From: CAVSMC01 sp963798655
GTDB taxonomy: Bacteria; Pseudomonadota; Gammaproteobacteria; Burkholderiales; Casimicrobiaceae
Reading direction: 5' to 3'
Assembly: GCA_963798655.1 (NCBI GenBank)
Contig: CAWCUH010000001.1
Span: 434,001 to 498,000 of the forward strand
DNA length: 64,000 nucleotides
Shown: positions 43,770 through 52,040 of the stretch, piece by piece
How positions within the stretch are numbered: the first letter of the stretch is position 1
Layout of the letters: every line of letters starts with the position of its first letter
Notes under the pieces: model-generated
Told to the model about the DNA's origin: nothing
Databases searched by the model: none
What the model saw: the letters and a program-made list of their open reading frames with translations, nothing else
Program-made: the position numbers and the translations under genes

Positions 43770-44624
43770 ATGAGGCTCTGCGGCTTCGACGTCGGCCTCG
43801 ACCGCCCGCTGTTCCTGATCGCCGGCCCGTGCGTCGTCGAATCGCTGCAGCTGCAGCTCGATGTCGCCGGCGAGCTGAAGTCGATCTGCGCCGCGCTCAA
43901 CGTGCCGTTCGTGTTCAAGTCGTCGTACGACAAGGCGAACCGCACGTCGGGCGCGTCGTATCGCGGCCCGGGCATCGACGAAGGCCTGCGCGTGCTGGCC
44001 GAAGTGCGCCGGCAGATCGGCGTTCCGGTGCTGACCGACGTGCACGCGGAAGCCGAGATCGGCGCGGCGGCCGAAGTGGTCGACGTGCTGCAGACACCGG
44101 CGTTCCTGTGCCGGCAAACCGACTTCATTCGCGCCGTCGCCTCGGCCGGCAAGCCGGTGAACATCAAGAAGGGACAGTTCCTCGCGCCCGACGACATGCG
44201 GCAAGTCGTCGCGAAGGCAAAGGAGGCGAGCGGCGCCGACAACGTGATGGTGTGCGAGCGCGGTGCGTCGTTCGGCTATCACAACCTCGTGTCGGACATG
44301 CGCTCGCTCGCGATCATGCGCGCGACCGGCTGTCCGGTCGTGTTCGACGCGACGCACTCGGTGCAGCTTCCGGGCGGACAGGGCGCATCGAGCGGCGGCC
44401 AGCGCGAGTTCGTGCCCGTGCTCGCGCGCGCCGCCGTCGCCGCCGGTGTGTCCGGCGTGTTCATGGAAACGCATCCGCAGCCCGAAAAGGCGTTGTCCGA
44501 CGGACCGAACGCCTGGCCGCTTGCACGGATGCGAGAGCTGCTTGCGACGCTGGTCGAGCTCGATTCGGCGGTGAAGCGCGCCGGATTCGCGGAGCACGAG
44601 TGGCTCGCGGCACCGTCCACCTGA
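43770..44624 (+). CDS. kdsA: 3-deoxy-8-phosphooctulonate synthase KdsA
   Basis: The 284-residue enzyme shows KdsA signatures: LIAGPCVVESLQLQLDVAGE, FKSSYDKANRTSG, the ligand-binding TDVHAEAEIGAAAEVVDVLQ, KKGQFLAPDDM and ATHSVQLPGG. It condenses PEP with arabinose-5-phosphate to make Kdo-8-phosphate for the lipopolysaccharide core, so the organism is Gram-negative. It lies 52 bases after pyrG and 30 bases before eno, the usual order in betaproteobacteria. Confidence 0.96.
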   Translation: MRLCGFDVGLDRPLFLIAGPCVVESLQLQLDVAGELKSICAALNVPFVFKSSYDKANRTSGASYRGPGIDEGLRVLAEVRRQIGVPVLTDVHAEAEIGAAAEVVDVLQTPAFLCRQTDFIRAVASAGKPVNIKKGQFLAPDDMRQVVAKAKEASGADNVMVCERGASFGYHNLVSDMRSLAIMRATGCPVVFDATHSVQLPGGQGASSGGQREFVPVLARAAVAAGVSGVFMETHPQPEKALSDGPNAWPLARMRELLATLVELDSAVKRAGFAEHEWLAAPST

Positions 44625-44654
44625 TTTCGATCAATCCGACAGGAAGAGAGAGCC

Positions 44655-45938
44655 ATGAGCGCCATCGTCGACGTCATCGCCCGCGAGATCCTCGATTCGC
44701 GCGGCAACCCCACCATCGAAGCGGACGTCGTGCTCGAGTCCGGCGTGTCCGGCCGCGCCGCCGTGCCCTCGGGCGCGTCGACCGGGTCCAAGGAAGCGAT
44801 CGAGCTGCGCGACGGCGACTCGGCCCGCTACGGCGGCAAGGGCGTGCTGAAGGCGGTCGAGAACGTGAATACCGAAATCTGCGAAGCGATCATCGGTCTC
44901 GACGCAACCGAGCAGGCGTTCATCGACAAGACGCTGATCGACCTCGACGGCACCGACAACAAGGCGCGGCTCGGCGCGAATGCGATCCTCGCCGTGTCGT
45001 GCGCGGTGGCGAAGGCGGCGGCCGAGGAATCGTCGCTGCCGCTCTACCGCTATCTCGGCGGCGCCGGACAGATGCAGCTGCCCGTTCCGCAGATGAACGT
45101 CATCAACGGCGGCGCGCACGCGAACAACAAGATCGACGTGCAGGAGTTCATGCTCGTGCCGCTCGGCGCGCCGACGTTCCGCGAGGCGCTGCGCTACGGC
45201 GCCGAGGTGTTCCACGCGCTGAAGAAGATCATCGACTCGAAGGGCATGCCGACGACGGTCGGCGACGAGGGCGGCTTCGCGCCCAACCTGCCGTCGAACG
45301 AGGCGGCGCTGAAGCTGCTGGTCGAGGCGATCGATAAGGCCGGCTACACGCCCGGCACCGACATCGCGCTCGGCCTCGACTGCGCGGCGAGCGAATTCTG
45401 GAAGGACGGCAAGTACCGGCTCGAGTCGGACAACGCGTCGCTCACGTCGGCGCAATTCGCCGACGTGCTCGCCACCTGGTGCGACAAGTATCCGATCATC
45501 AGCATCGAGGACGGGATGTCCGAGCACGACTGGGACGGCTGGCGCCTGCTGACCGAGCGGCTCGGCCGCAACGTGCAGATCGTCGGCGACGACATATTCG
45601 TCACCAATACCAAGATCCTGAAGGAAGGCATCGCGAAGGGCGTCGCGAATTCCGTCCTGATCAAGATCAACCAGATCGGCACGCTGAGCGAGACGTTCGC
45701 GGCGATCTCGATGGCGACGCGCGCCGGCTACACATCGGTGATCTCGCATCGCTCCGGCGAGACCGAGGACAGCATGATCGCCGACATCGCGGTGGGCACC
45801 AACGCCGGCCAGATCAAGACCGGGTCGCTGTCGCGCTCGGACCGGATCGCCAAGTACAACCAGCTGCTGCGCATCGAGGAGGATCTCGGCGATGCGGCGA
45901 CGTACCCCGGCCGCGCCGCGTTCTTTCAGCTGAGGTAG
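44655..45938 (+). CDS. eno: Enolase Eno
   Basis: The 427-residue enzyme has enolase marks: AREILDSRGNPTIEADV, the mobile loop VPSGASTGSKEAIELRD, MNVINGGAHANNKIDVQEFM, VGDEGGFAPNL, metal-binding ISIEDGMSEHDWDGW, the catalytic lysine in LIKINQIGTLSE and SHRSGETEDS. It converts 2-phosphoglycerate to PEP, the substrate of KdsA next door and product of PpsA in this window. A GGAAGAGAGAG ribosome region precedes the ATG. Confidence 0.97.
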   Translation: MSAIVDVIAREILDSRGNPTIEADVVLESGVSGRAAVPSGASTGSKEAIELRDGDSARYGGKGVLKAVENVNTEICEAIIGLDATEQAFIDKTLIDLDGTDNKARLGANAILAVSCAVAKAAAEESSLPLYRYLGGAGQMQLPVPQMNVINGGAHANNKIDVQEFMLVPLGAPTFREALRYGAEVFHALKKIIDSKGMPTTVGDEGGFAPNLPSNEAALKLLVEAIDKAGYTPGTDIALGLDCAASEFWKDGKYRLESDNASLTSAQFADVLATWCDKYPIISIEDGMSEHDWDGWRLLTERLGRNVQIVGDDIFVTNTKILKEGIAKGVANSVLIKINQIGTLSETFAAISMATRAGYTSVISHRSGETEDSMIADIAVGTNAGQIKTGSLSRSDRIAKYNQLLRIEEDLGDAATYPGRAAFFQLR

Positions 45939-45949
45939 TCGGAGCGGCC

Positions 45950-46258
45950 ATGCGCTGGCTTGCGCTCGTCTTCGTCGCGTTGATCGTCGCGCTGCAATAT
46001 CCGATGTGGCTCGGCAAGGGCGGCTGGCTGCGCGTGCACGAGCTCGATCGGCAGCTCACCGACGCTCGCGCCGACAACGACAAGCTCAAGGCGCGCAACG
46101 AGGCGCTCGACGCCGACGTGCGCGACCTCAAGGCGGGCTACGAGGCGATCGAGGAGCGTGCGCGCGGCGAGCTCGGCATGATTCGCCACGACGAGGTGTT
46201 CTTCCAGCTCACGCCGGCCGCGGAGCCCGCGGCGAGCGCGGCGGCGAAAGCGCATTAG
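45950..46258 (+). CDS. ftsB: Cell division protein FtsB
   Basis: The 102-residue protein has one N-terminal membrane helix (LALVFVALIVALQYPMWLG), a GGWLRVHELDRQL start of the periplasmic part, and a leucine-type coiled coil (ARNEALDADVRDLKAGYEAI) followed by ERARGELGMIRHDEVFFQL, the family end motif. It forms the FtsQLB complex that regulates septal wall synthesis. eno ends 12 bases upstream; eno-ftsB order is common. The stop codon lies inside a perfect inverted repeat. Confidence 0.9.
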   Translation: MRWLALVFVALIVALQYPMWLGKGGWLRVHELDRQLTDARADNDKLKARNEALDADVRDLKAGYEAIEERARGELGMIRHDEVFFQLTPAAEPAASAAAKAH

Positions 46259-46316
46259 GGTCAGAGTCGAATTTCGACTATTTCACGACCGTCTCGATAA
46301 ATTCGACTCTGACCCT
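46257..46316 (+). repeat. 18-bp perfect inverted repeat (MITE/REP-like), starting in the ftsB stop codon
   Basis: AGGGTCAGAGTCGAATTT at 46257-46274 is exactly mirrored by AAATTCGACTCTGACCCT at 46299-46316, around 24 bases. There is no T-run, so it is not a standard terminator. The next gene starts 6 bases after it. Similar GGGTCAGAGTC ends are, as I recall, often seen around small non-autonomous elements in Proteobacteria. Confidence 0.8.
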
Positions 46317-46321
46317 GTTCC

Positions 46322-47104
46322 GTGCAGCGCGTTACCTCACGGCAGAACGGGCGCCTGCGCGAAGCGGTCCGGCTCCTCGCCTCCGCGCACGAGCGGCGCA
46401 AGGCGGGCCGGTGCGTGCTCGAAGGCGAGCACACGATCGCCGAGTTCATCGCGAAGCGCGGCGCACCCGAGACGGTGATTCTCGACGCGGCGTACGCCGA
46501 TCGCAGCGGCGTTCGCGCCTTGATCGAGCGGGCGAACGACGCGACGATCGTCGTGCCGAGCGAGCTGTTCGCCGAGCTGTCCACGCTGCCGCACGGCGTC
46601 GGCATCGTCGCCGTCGTCAGCGCGCCGCGACCGCCCGCCGGCGTGCCCGCCGATTTCTGCCTGCTCGTCGACGATGTGCAGGATCCCGGCAACCTCGGCT
46701 CGATGCTTCGCTCCGCCGCGGCGGCCGGTGTCGCACAGGTTTGGCTGTCGCCGCGCTGCGCGTTCGCGTGGTCGCCGAAAGTGCTGCGCGCCGGGCAGGG
46801 CGCGCATTTTCATATCGAGATCTTCGAGGACGTCGACCTGCCGGCGTGGGCGGCGCGTTATCGCGCGGCCGGCGGGCACGTCGTCGCGACCGCCGTGCGC
46901 GACGGCATCGACCTCTTTCGCGCGCCGCTCGATGGCCCCGTCGCGATCGCGATCGGCAACGAAGGTGCGGGACTCTCGCTTGCGCTCGCCGGCGCGGCCG
47001 ATCGAGCGGTGACGATCCCGATGCCCGGCGGCTTCGAATCGCTCAACGCGGCCGCGGCTGCCGCGATCTGCCTGTTCGAGTGCGTGCGCCGGCGTGAACG
47101 CTAG
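46322..47104 (+). CDS. TrmH/SpoU family RNA 2'-O-methyltransferase
   Basis: The 260-residue protein starts at GTG with RVTSRQNGRLREAVRLLASA, the N-terminal substrate-binding domain of the rRNA methyltransferase group. The SPOUT domain has VDDVQDPGNLGSMLRSAAAA, AIGNEGAGLS and ESLNAAAAAAICLFECV. It should methylate a ribose in rRNA or tRNA; the site is unknown. It is distinct from rlmB at 11752. It lies close behind ftsB with only the inverted repeat between. Confidence 0.9.
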   Translation: MQRVTSRQNGRLREAVRLLASAHERRKAGRCVLEGEHTIAEFIAKRGAPETVILDAAYADRSGVRALIERANDATIVVPSELFAELSTLPHGVGIVAVVSAPRPPAGVPADFCLLVDDVQDPGNLGSMLRSAAAAGVAQVWLSPRCAFAWSPKVLRAGQGAHFHIEIFEDVDLPAWAARYRAAGGHVVATAVRDGIDLFRAPLDGPVAIAIGNEGAGLSLALAGAADRAVTIPMPGGFESLNAAAAAAICLFECVRRRER

Positions 47105-47895
47105 GGCGCTTGCGTCACGCCGCTGAAATTACCGTTTTCCGTACAGCCGCCGCCGATGTCGGTCGAGAACCAGCGGCCCTCGAATCCGGTCATCGTGGGG
47201 CGCAAGGCGATCACATGTGCGGTCGCATTGATGACCGCGCCCGGACAGTTGTACGCGGCGCTCGGAATGTCGATGACGCCGCCGTACTGGATCCCTGCGC
47301 CTTCCATTCGGCAGATCAGCGAGCCGTCGGATGTGCTCAACTGGTCGATGCGCACGGTGCCGGGCGAGGCGGTCTGGGTGATCACGAACTGCGGCCGGTC
47401 GAACAGCGGATCGGGACCGCAACCGCTGCGCCGCGCGGAGACGCCGCCGAGATACGTGCCGGCGACATTGAGCGCCTGCAGCGTCGTGCGCTCGATCGTC
47501 TTCGACACCGGCACCCCACCGATCGTGTACGCGAGCGTTCCGCGGTACGGCGTCTCGCCGACGAACGTGGCGTTGCCGACCGCGACGGTCGCCGACGGCG
47601 GCACCCACGTCGGCGAGCCGAACCACGCGCCTCCGCTCGACGCGTAGACCTGTCCGCTGAACGTTTCGCCGAACGTTCGCGTCAGCAGCGCCGTGTACCA
47701 CACCGGGACGCCGGACGTCGTGTAAACGTAGAACGTCGCGAAGATGCTGTTGCCGTTCTGCGCGAGGTTGATGCCCCAGCCGGACTCGACGCCGCCGGCC
47801 GTCCACCAGATGTCGGTGTAATCGGTGGCGGCGCGCGCGGGAAGCGTGCAGGCAAGCGCGGCAGCGAACGCGAGCAGGCGAAGCGAACGGATCAT
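47101..47895 (-). CDS. Secreted protein with a WY-type repeat module
   Basis: The 264-residue protein has a signal peptide (MIRSLRLLAFAAALACTLPA, cleavage after ARA) and then YTDIWWTAGGVESGWGINLA, IFATFYVYTTSGVPVWYTAL and a Gly/Thr-rich beta-type body. Cysteines (SGCGPDP, LICRMEG, YNCPGAV, GGGCTENG) may form disulfides. The module resembles the repeats in the protein at 50252. No function is known to me. The ATG at 47895 was chosen for the signal peptide. It is convergent with the methyltransferase gene and overlaps it by four bases. Confidence 0.82.
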   Translation of the reverse strand: MIRSLRLLAFAAALACTLPARAATDYTDIWWTAGGVESGWGINLAQNGNSIFATFYVYTTSGVPVWYTALLTRTFGETFSGQVYASSGGAWFGSPTWVPPSATVAVGNATFVGETPYRGTLAYTIGGVPVSKTIERTTLQALNVAGTYLGGVSARRSGCGPDPLFDRPQFVITQTASPGTVRIDQLSTSDGSLICRMEGAGIQYGGVIDIPSAAYNCPGAVINATAHVIALRPTMTGFEGRWFSTDIGGGCTENGNFSGVTQAP

Positions 47896-48016
47896 GTGGT
47901 GCAGCCGATCGGTGCGATGCGCGATTCTAGCGTGCAGCGAGCGCTTCGATCGCCGCTCGCTGCGAAAAACGACGATCGCGCGCCGCGTGCCGCGAGCCGT
48001 GCATCGCCACGGCGCG

Positions 48017-48463
48017 TCAGCGCGGCGGCTCGTAGCGGTTGACGACGCCCTTGACCAGCAGGATGTTGCCGTAGCGGCGCAGCTCGCCGGTGCGCACGAC
48101 AGCGAACGCCTGCCGCGCGCGCGCATAGAACGCGTGGCGCTCGAGATGCCCGATCTCGACGTCGCCCAGGCCGTGGTCGGTGAACGCGGCGGCGAACTCG
48201 GCGACCGGCTCGGGCAGCGCGTCGACGTCGCCGGCGACCTGCATCGTCAGCGCTGCCGGCACCGCGGCCGTGTCGAGCGGAAGCAGCGTGAGCAACGCGC
48301 CGAGCACGTCCGCCGACGATGCGCCGCGGATGTCGATCAGCTGGCGCGCGACGCTCGCCGCGGGGAAGTTCGCATCGACGATCGCGATCTCGTCGCCGTG
48401 GCCCATCGACGCGATCGCGTGCAGCAGATCGGGCGAGACCAGCGGATGAATGCCTTTGAGCAT
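48017..48463 (-). CDS. fucU: RbsD/FucU family sugar mutarotase (L-fucose mutarotase-like)
   Basis: The 148-residue protein starts MLKGIHPLVSPDLLHAIASM, the catalytic histidine region of the RbsD/FucU family, and continues GHGDEIAIVDANFPAASVAR with an ERHAFYARARQAFAVV segment near the end. FucU interconverts the alpha and beta forms of L-fucose. It is divergent from a fuconolactonase-like gene, which supports a role in 6-deoxysugar use. The ATG at 48463 has an AAGG site; a longer start exists but lies outside the family. Confidence 0.88.
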   Translation of the reverse strand: MLKGIHPLVSPDLLHAIASMGHGDEIAIVDANFPAASVARQLIDIRGASSADVLGALLTLLPLDTAAVPAALTMQVAGDVDALPEPVAEFAAAFTDHGLGDVEIGHLERHAFYARARQAFAVVRTGELRRYGNILLVKGVVNRYEPPR

Positions 48464-48614
48464 GATCGTGACCTTCGGCGGCGGTGGCGAGCGTCGTGAT
48501 GATACTCGTGCGAGTCGGCGAGCCATCGCGCGCGGCTTGCGCCGCGGCCCGCGTCGAGACTACGATTGCGGCGCTTGCATGCCGGCCGCGGCGATCGACG
48601 CAAGCCTTCCCCGC

Positions 48615-49469
48615 ATGCTGAAGCCGCCTCCGTCGCCGACGCGCATCGACGCCCACCACCATGTGTGGAGGATCGAGCGCAACGATTACGGCTGGCTCAC
48701 GCCTGCGCTCGGCGTTCTCTACCGCGACTACGCGCTCGCCGATCTCGAGCCGCATTGCGATGCGTGCGCGATCGGCGGCAGCGTCCTTGTGCAGGCCGCG
48801 CCGACGGTCGCTGAAACGGAATTCCTGTTGTCGGTCGCCCATGCGAGCGGCGGGCTCGTCAAAGGCGTCGTCGGCTGGGTCGATCTCGAAGCGGCCGACG
48901 CCATTCCGACGCTGCGGCGGCTCGCACGTGACCCGCTGCTGAAATCGGTGCGGCCCATGCTGCAGGACATCGCCGATCCGGCATGGATCCTGCGCGCCGA
49001 CGTGCTGCGCTCGCTCGCCGCGCTTGCACGGCTGTCGCTGCGCTTCGACGCGCTGGTGACTCCGGTGCAGCTGCCGGCGCTCGTCCAGATGCTCGATCGC
49101 GTGCCCGACGTTCCGCTCGTCATCGATCATGGCGGCAAGCCGCCGATCGCCTCCGGCGGATGGGAGCCGTGGGCGACGCTGATCGCACAATGCGCGAAGC
49201 ATGCGCGCGTGCGCTGCAAGCTGTCGGGACTCGCGAGCGAAGCGGGCACGCAATGGACCGTCGAGACGCTCGCGCCTTACGTCGCCCATCTGATCGAGTG
49301 CTTCGGCGCGGATCGGATCATGTGGGGCAGCGACTGGCCGGTCGTCGAGGGCGCGGGCGGCTATCGTCGCTGGGTCGCCGCGACCGTCGCGCTGCTTGCC
49401 GATCGCAGCGACGCCGAGCGCGCCGCGATCTGGGGTACGACCGCCCGGCGCTTCTACGGACTGGAATGA
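48615..49469 (+). CDS. Amidohydrolase-2 family lactonase (L-fuconolactonase-like)
   Basis: The 284-residue enzyme has the metal motif RIDAHHHVW near the start, then YGWLTPALGVLYRDYALADL, a VQAAPTVAETEFLLSVA helix, VIDHGGKPPI with the central histidine and IMWGSDWPVVEGAGGY with the catalytic aspartate. This pattern is that of L-fuconolactone hydrolases, which open the sugar lactone made by fucose dehydrogenase. The ATG at 48615 was chosen; an ATG at 48579 is possible. Together with fucU it suggests part of a non-phosphorylating L-fucose pathway; the dehydrogenase could be an SDR elsewhere. Confidence 0.87.
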   Translation: MLKPPPSPTRIDAHHHVWRIERNDYGWLTPALGVLYRDYALADLEPHCDACAIGGSVLVQAAPTVAETEFLLSVAHASGGLVKGVVGWVDLEAADAIPTLRRLARDPLLKSVRPMLQDIADPAWILRADVLRSLAALARLSLRFDALVTPVQLPALVQMLDRVPDVPLVIDHGGKPPIASGGWEPWATLIAQCAKHARVRCKLSGLASEAGTQWTVETLAPYVAHLIECFGADRIMWGSDWPVVEGAGGYRRWVAATVALLADRSDAERAAIWGTTARRFYGLE

Positions 49470-49473
49470 TTCG

Positions 49474-50250
49474 ATGAACGATCGATTGCAATTTGCCGCG
49501 GCGCTCGCGCGCGAAGCGGGTCGGCTCGCGCATTCGGCGTTCGGCCGCTCGGCGGTTTCGCTCAAAGGCCGGCACGACATCGTCACCGCGATGGATGCCG
49601 AGGTCGAGCGGTTCGTGCGCGCGGCGATCGCGACGGCGTATCCGTCGGACGCGATCATCGGCGAGGAGGAGGGCGGCTCCGGCGGCACGGGAGCACAGCG
49701 CGTGTGGCTGATCGATCCGATCGACGGCACGGCGAATTACGCGCGGGGCGTTCCGCGCTATTGCGTGTCGATCGGCTATCTCGAGCAGCTGCGCCCGACG
49801 GTCGGCGTCATCTACGATCCGAGCCACGATTGGCTGTATGCGGCAGCGCGCGGCGAAGGCGCGACATGCAACGGGGAGCCGATGGCGGTGAGCGCGGTCG
49901 CCGATCTCAACTCGGCGACGGTCGAATGCGGATGGTCGACGCGCCGTTCGACCGAAGCGTACGTTGCGCTGATCGGTCGCGTGCTTGGCGCCGGATGCGC
50001 GATCAATCGCGCCGGCTCGGGCGCGCTCGGCCTCGTCGACGTCGCCGCCGGCCGTCGCGAAGCGTACTGCGAGCTGCACATCAACGCATGGGACTGCGCA
50101 GCCGGCATCCTGCTGGTCGACGAAGCCGGCGGCCGTACGAACGACTTCTTCGCCGGTGAAGGGCTCGCGAAAGGCAACCCGCTGATCGGCACCAACGCGG
50201 CGCTCGGCGATCGGCTCGCCGCGGTGATCGGCATTCCGATCGGACGCTGA
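49474..50250 (+). CDS. Inositol monophosphatase family protein
   Basis: The 258-residue enzyme has the IMPase metal motifs: GEEEGG near 68, WLIDPIDGTANYARGVP near 85, and INAWDCAAGILLVDEAGG near 208. Relatives remove phosphate from myo-inositol-1-phosphate, histidinol phosphate or fructose-1,6-bisphosphate; this one is not resolved. It starts four bases after the lactonase gene, so the two are co-transcribed. Confidence 0.9.
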   Translation: MNDRLQFAAALAREAGRLAHSAFGRSAVSLKGRHDIVTAMDAEVERFVRAAIATAYPSDAIIGEEEGGSGGTGAQRVWLIDPIDGTANYARGVPRYCVSIGYLEQLRPTVGVIYDPSHDWLYAAARGEGATCNGEPMAVSAVADLNSATVECGWSTRRSTEAYVALIGRVLGAGCAINRAGSGALGLVDVAAGRREAYCELHINAWDCAAGILLVDEAGGRTNDFFAGEGLAKGNPLIGTNAALGDRLAAVIGIPIGR

Positions 50251-50251
50251 A

Positions 50252-51817
50252 TCAGAATACGCATCCCGAAGGCGGTGGGCCCGCGCGCTGCAGCGCAATC
50301 GTTCCCAAATGCCCTGCGCTCGTGCCGCCGGTGAAGGCGTACGCGAGGCTTGCGGTCGTGCACGACGCGAACGTGAGCGTTGCCGTACCGACCGCGGTAG
50401 TGGCCTGCGTCGGCGGCGTCGGCGTGTCGAACGCCCCGCCGACTGTCTGATACAGCGCGACATTCATCGTGTGCGCGCTGGGAAAATGCATGCCTTGACC
50501 GGTGTACCAACGCTGGCCCGCGGCGCCCGTTGCGGCCGAGTTCGGCGCATAGGTGTACCAGGCGAAAAAAACCGAGTCGCTCGCTCCATTCACTTCGACG
50601 ACCAATCCCTGCCCGGACGTCGACGGGTTGTACCAGTTGCCCGAGAACCCGAAATCGTCGACCGCAAAACGCGTTGATGTCATCGAGCATTCGCTGTTAG
50701 GCGTCGCCCGAGACAGCGGAATGATCCCCGTCCGGCCGTCAGCGAGCCAGTACGACAGTTGTCCCGTGTCGCACGTCGCAAAGCTCAGCGTGCCCGTGCC
50801 GACCGTTTGCGCGGGCGTCACCGGCGGCGCATCGAAGTCGCCGCCGACATTCTGATAGATCGTGACAGCCGAGCTCGTTGCGTCCTGTGCCATCGAGCCG
50901 CTCACCGAATACCATCGCTGACCGTCTGCGCCGCCGGCGGGCGCACCGCTGAACGTAAACCAACCGCCGGCGATGAAGCCGGTCCCCGAGCGGATCAAGT
51001 CGGGGAACACTTCCAGCGCGAATCCCTGACCGCTCGTCGCAGGCTCGTACCAGACGCCGGTGAGCCCATGTTGGTTGGGACTCGGCCCCGGCGGCCCGAA
51101 TGAAGTGTTGTACCGTTCGATGAAGCCGGTTGTCGTCGCGACGAAGGCGCCGTCGATTCCGTTGAACAGGTGGTATCCGCAGCCGCTGTTGCTGCCCCCG
51201 GTGAGAACCACGCGCTCCCTCGCAGGTGCGGCGGTCAGGCCGCTGTACAGCGCGCCGGCAGTGCCCGAAGGATCGATATCGCCCGCGTCGGTTACGACCT
51301 GCGTCGGTCTCCTGATCAACCCGGCTTGCGCCGAACCCACGTCTTCGGGGGAGAAGAAGATCGCACCGACCGGACTGTTGCTCGGCAGGTTCACGGCCAG
51401 ATCCCAGATCGCCGTCGTCGACGAGCTGCCGCCGATCAGCCACGTCGGAACATTGTCTCGCGCCTGCACGTACTGGATCACCGCCTGAACGTCGATGAAG
51501 TTGCGCACCGACCCGGCCGTCGTCGCGTCGACGAGCGCCAGCGCGAGACGGTGGTCGCCGAACGCCTGACGATTGCGCGCGACCGGATTGCAGATGGCCG
51601 CCTGTGTGACCATCGATCCGTCATCGCGGATGCCGAGCTCACCGTCACTGCCCGGCAGGACGATCACGTTCGCGATCGGCGAATCCGGATGGACATAGAG
51701 AAATCGCTGTGTCGCATTTCGGCTGGGGATGTCGACCACCGTCGTCGTGACAGCGGCTGCCGTCAAAGCACACTGCAGCGCAAGGCAGCCCGGCACGAGC
51801 GCGCGGCAAATGGGCAT
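50252..51817 (-). CDS. Secreted alpha/beta-hydrolase-like protein with two WY-type repeat modules
   Basis: The 521-residue protein begins with a signal peptide (PICRALVPGCLALQCALTAA). An alpha/beta-hydrolase-like domain follows: VIVLPGSDGELGI, nucleophile-type WLIGGSSSTTAIWDL, and a GCGYHLFNGIDGAFV histidine region. From about 275 come two tandem copies of a module: GVWYEPATSGQGFALEVF with GGWFTF and DGQRWYSVSG, then GNWYNPSTSGQGLVVEV with FFAWYTY and AGQRWYTGQG. The start at 51817 has an AAGGA site. Function unknown; it could be a polymer or ester hydrolase with binding modules. Confidence 0.8.
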   Translation of the reverse strand: MPICRALVPGCLALQCALTAAAVTTTVVDIPSRNATQRFLYVHPDSPIANVIVLPGSDGELGIRDDGSMVTQAAICNPVARNRQAFGDHRLALALVDATTAGSVRNFIDVQAVIQYVQARDNVPTWLIGGSSSTTAIWDLAVNLPSNSPVGAIFFSPEDVGSAQAGLIRRPTQVVTDAGDIDPSGTAGALYSGLTAAPARERVVLTGGSNSGCGYHLFNGIDGAFVATTTGFIERYNTSFGPPGPSPNQHGLTGVWYEPATSGQGFALEVFPDLIRSGTGFIAGGWFTFSGAPAGGADGQRWYSVSGSMAQDATSSAVTIYQNVGGDFDAPPVTPAQTVGTGTLSFATCDTGQLSYWLADGRTGIIPLSRATPNSECSMTSTRFAVDDFGFSGNWYNPSTSGQGLVVEVNGASDSVFFAWYTYAPNSAATGAAGQRWYTGQGMHFPSAHTMNVALYQTVGGAFDTPTPPTQATTAVGTATLTFASCTTASLAYAFTGGTSAGHLGTIALQRAGPPPSGCVF

Positions 51818-52040
51818 GTTGATCCTTGGTTCAGTATCCGAATGGGCGAACGCGTTTGGGAGACCGTTGCGCATTCTATGCCCTCCTCGTCAAAACACCG
51901 TGCTTCGCGGTGCCGCACGCCGCGCGCTCTGAAGGCGCGGCACTCGTCGCGAGCCGGCAGCGCGCCCGCCGCGCGCTTTTGCGATAAGCTTGCCGCCGGG
52001 ATCGGCATCACCACTACACGCTGATATCAGGAGGAGACAC
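51818..52040 (+). other. Divergent gap between the repeat-module hydrolase and the ABC binding-protein gene
   Basis: This 223-base region must carry the promoters of both genes. It ends with the strong GGAGGAG ribosome site of the plus-strand gene. I see no convincing -35/-10 pair and no hairpin. Confidence 0.3.
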
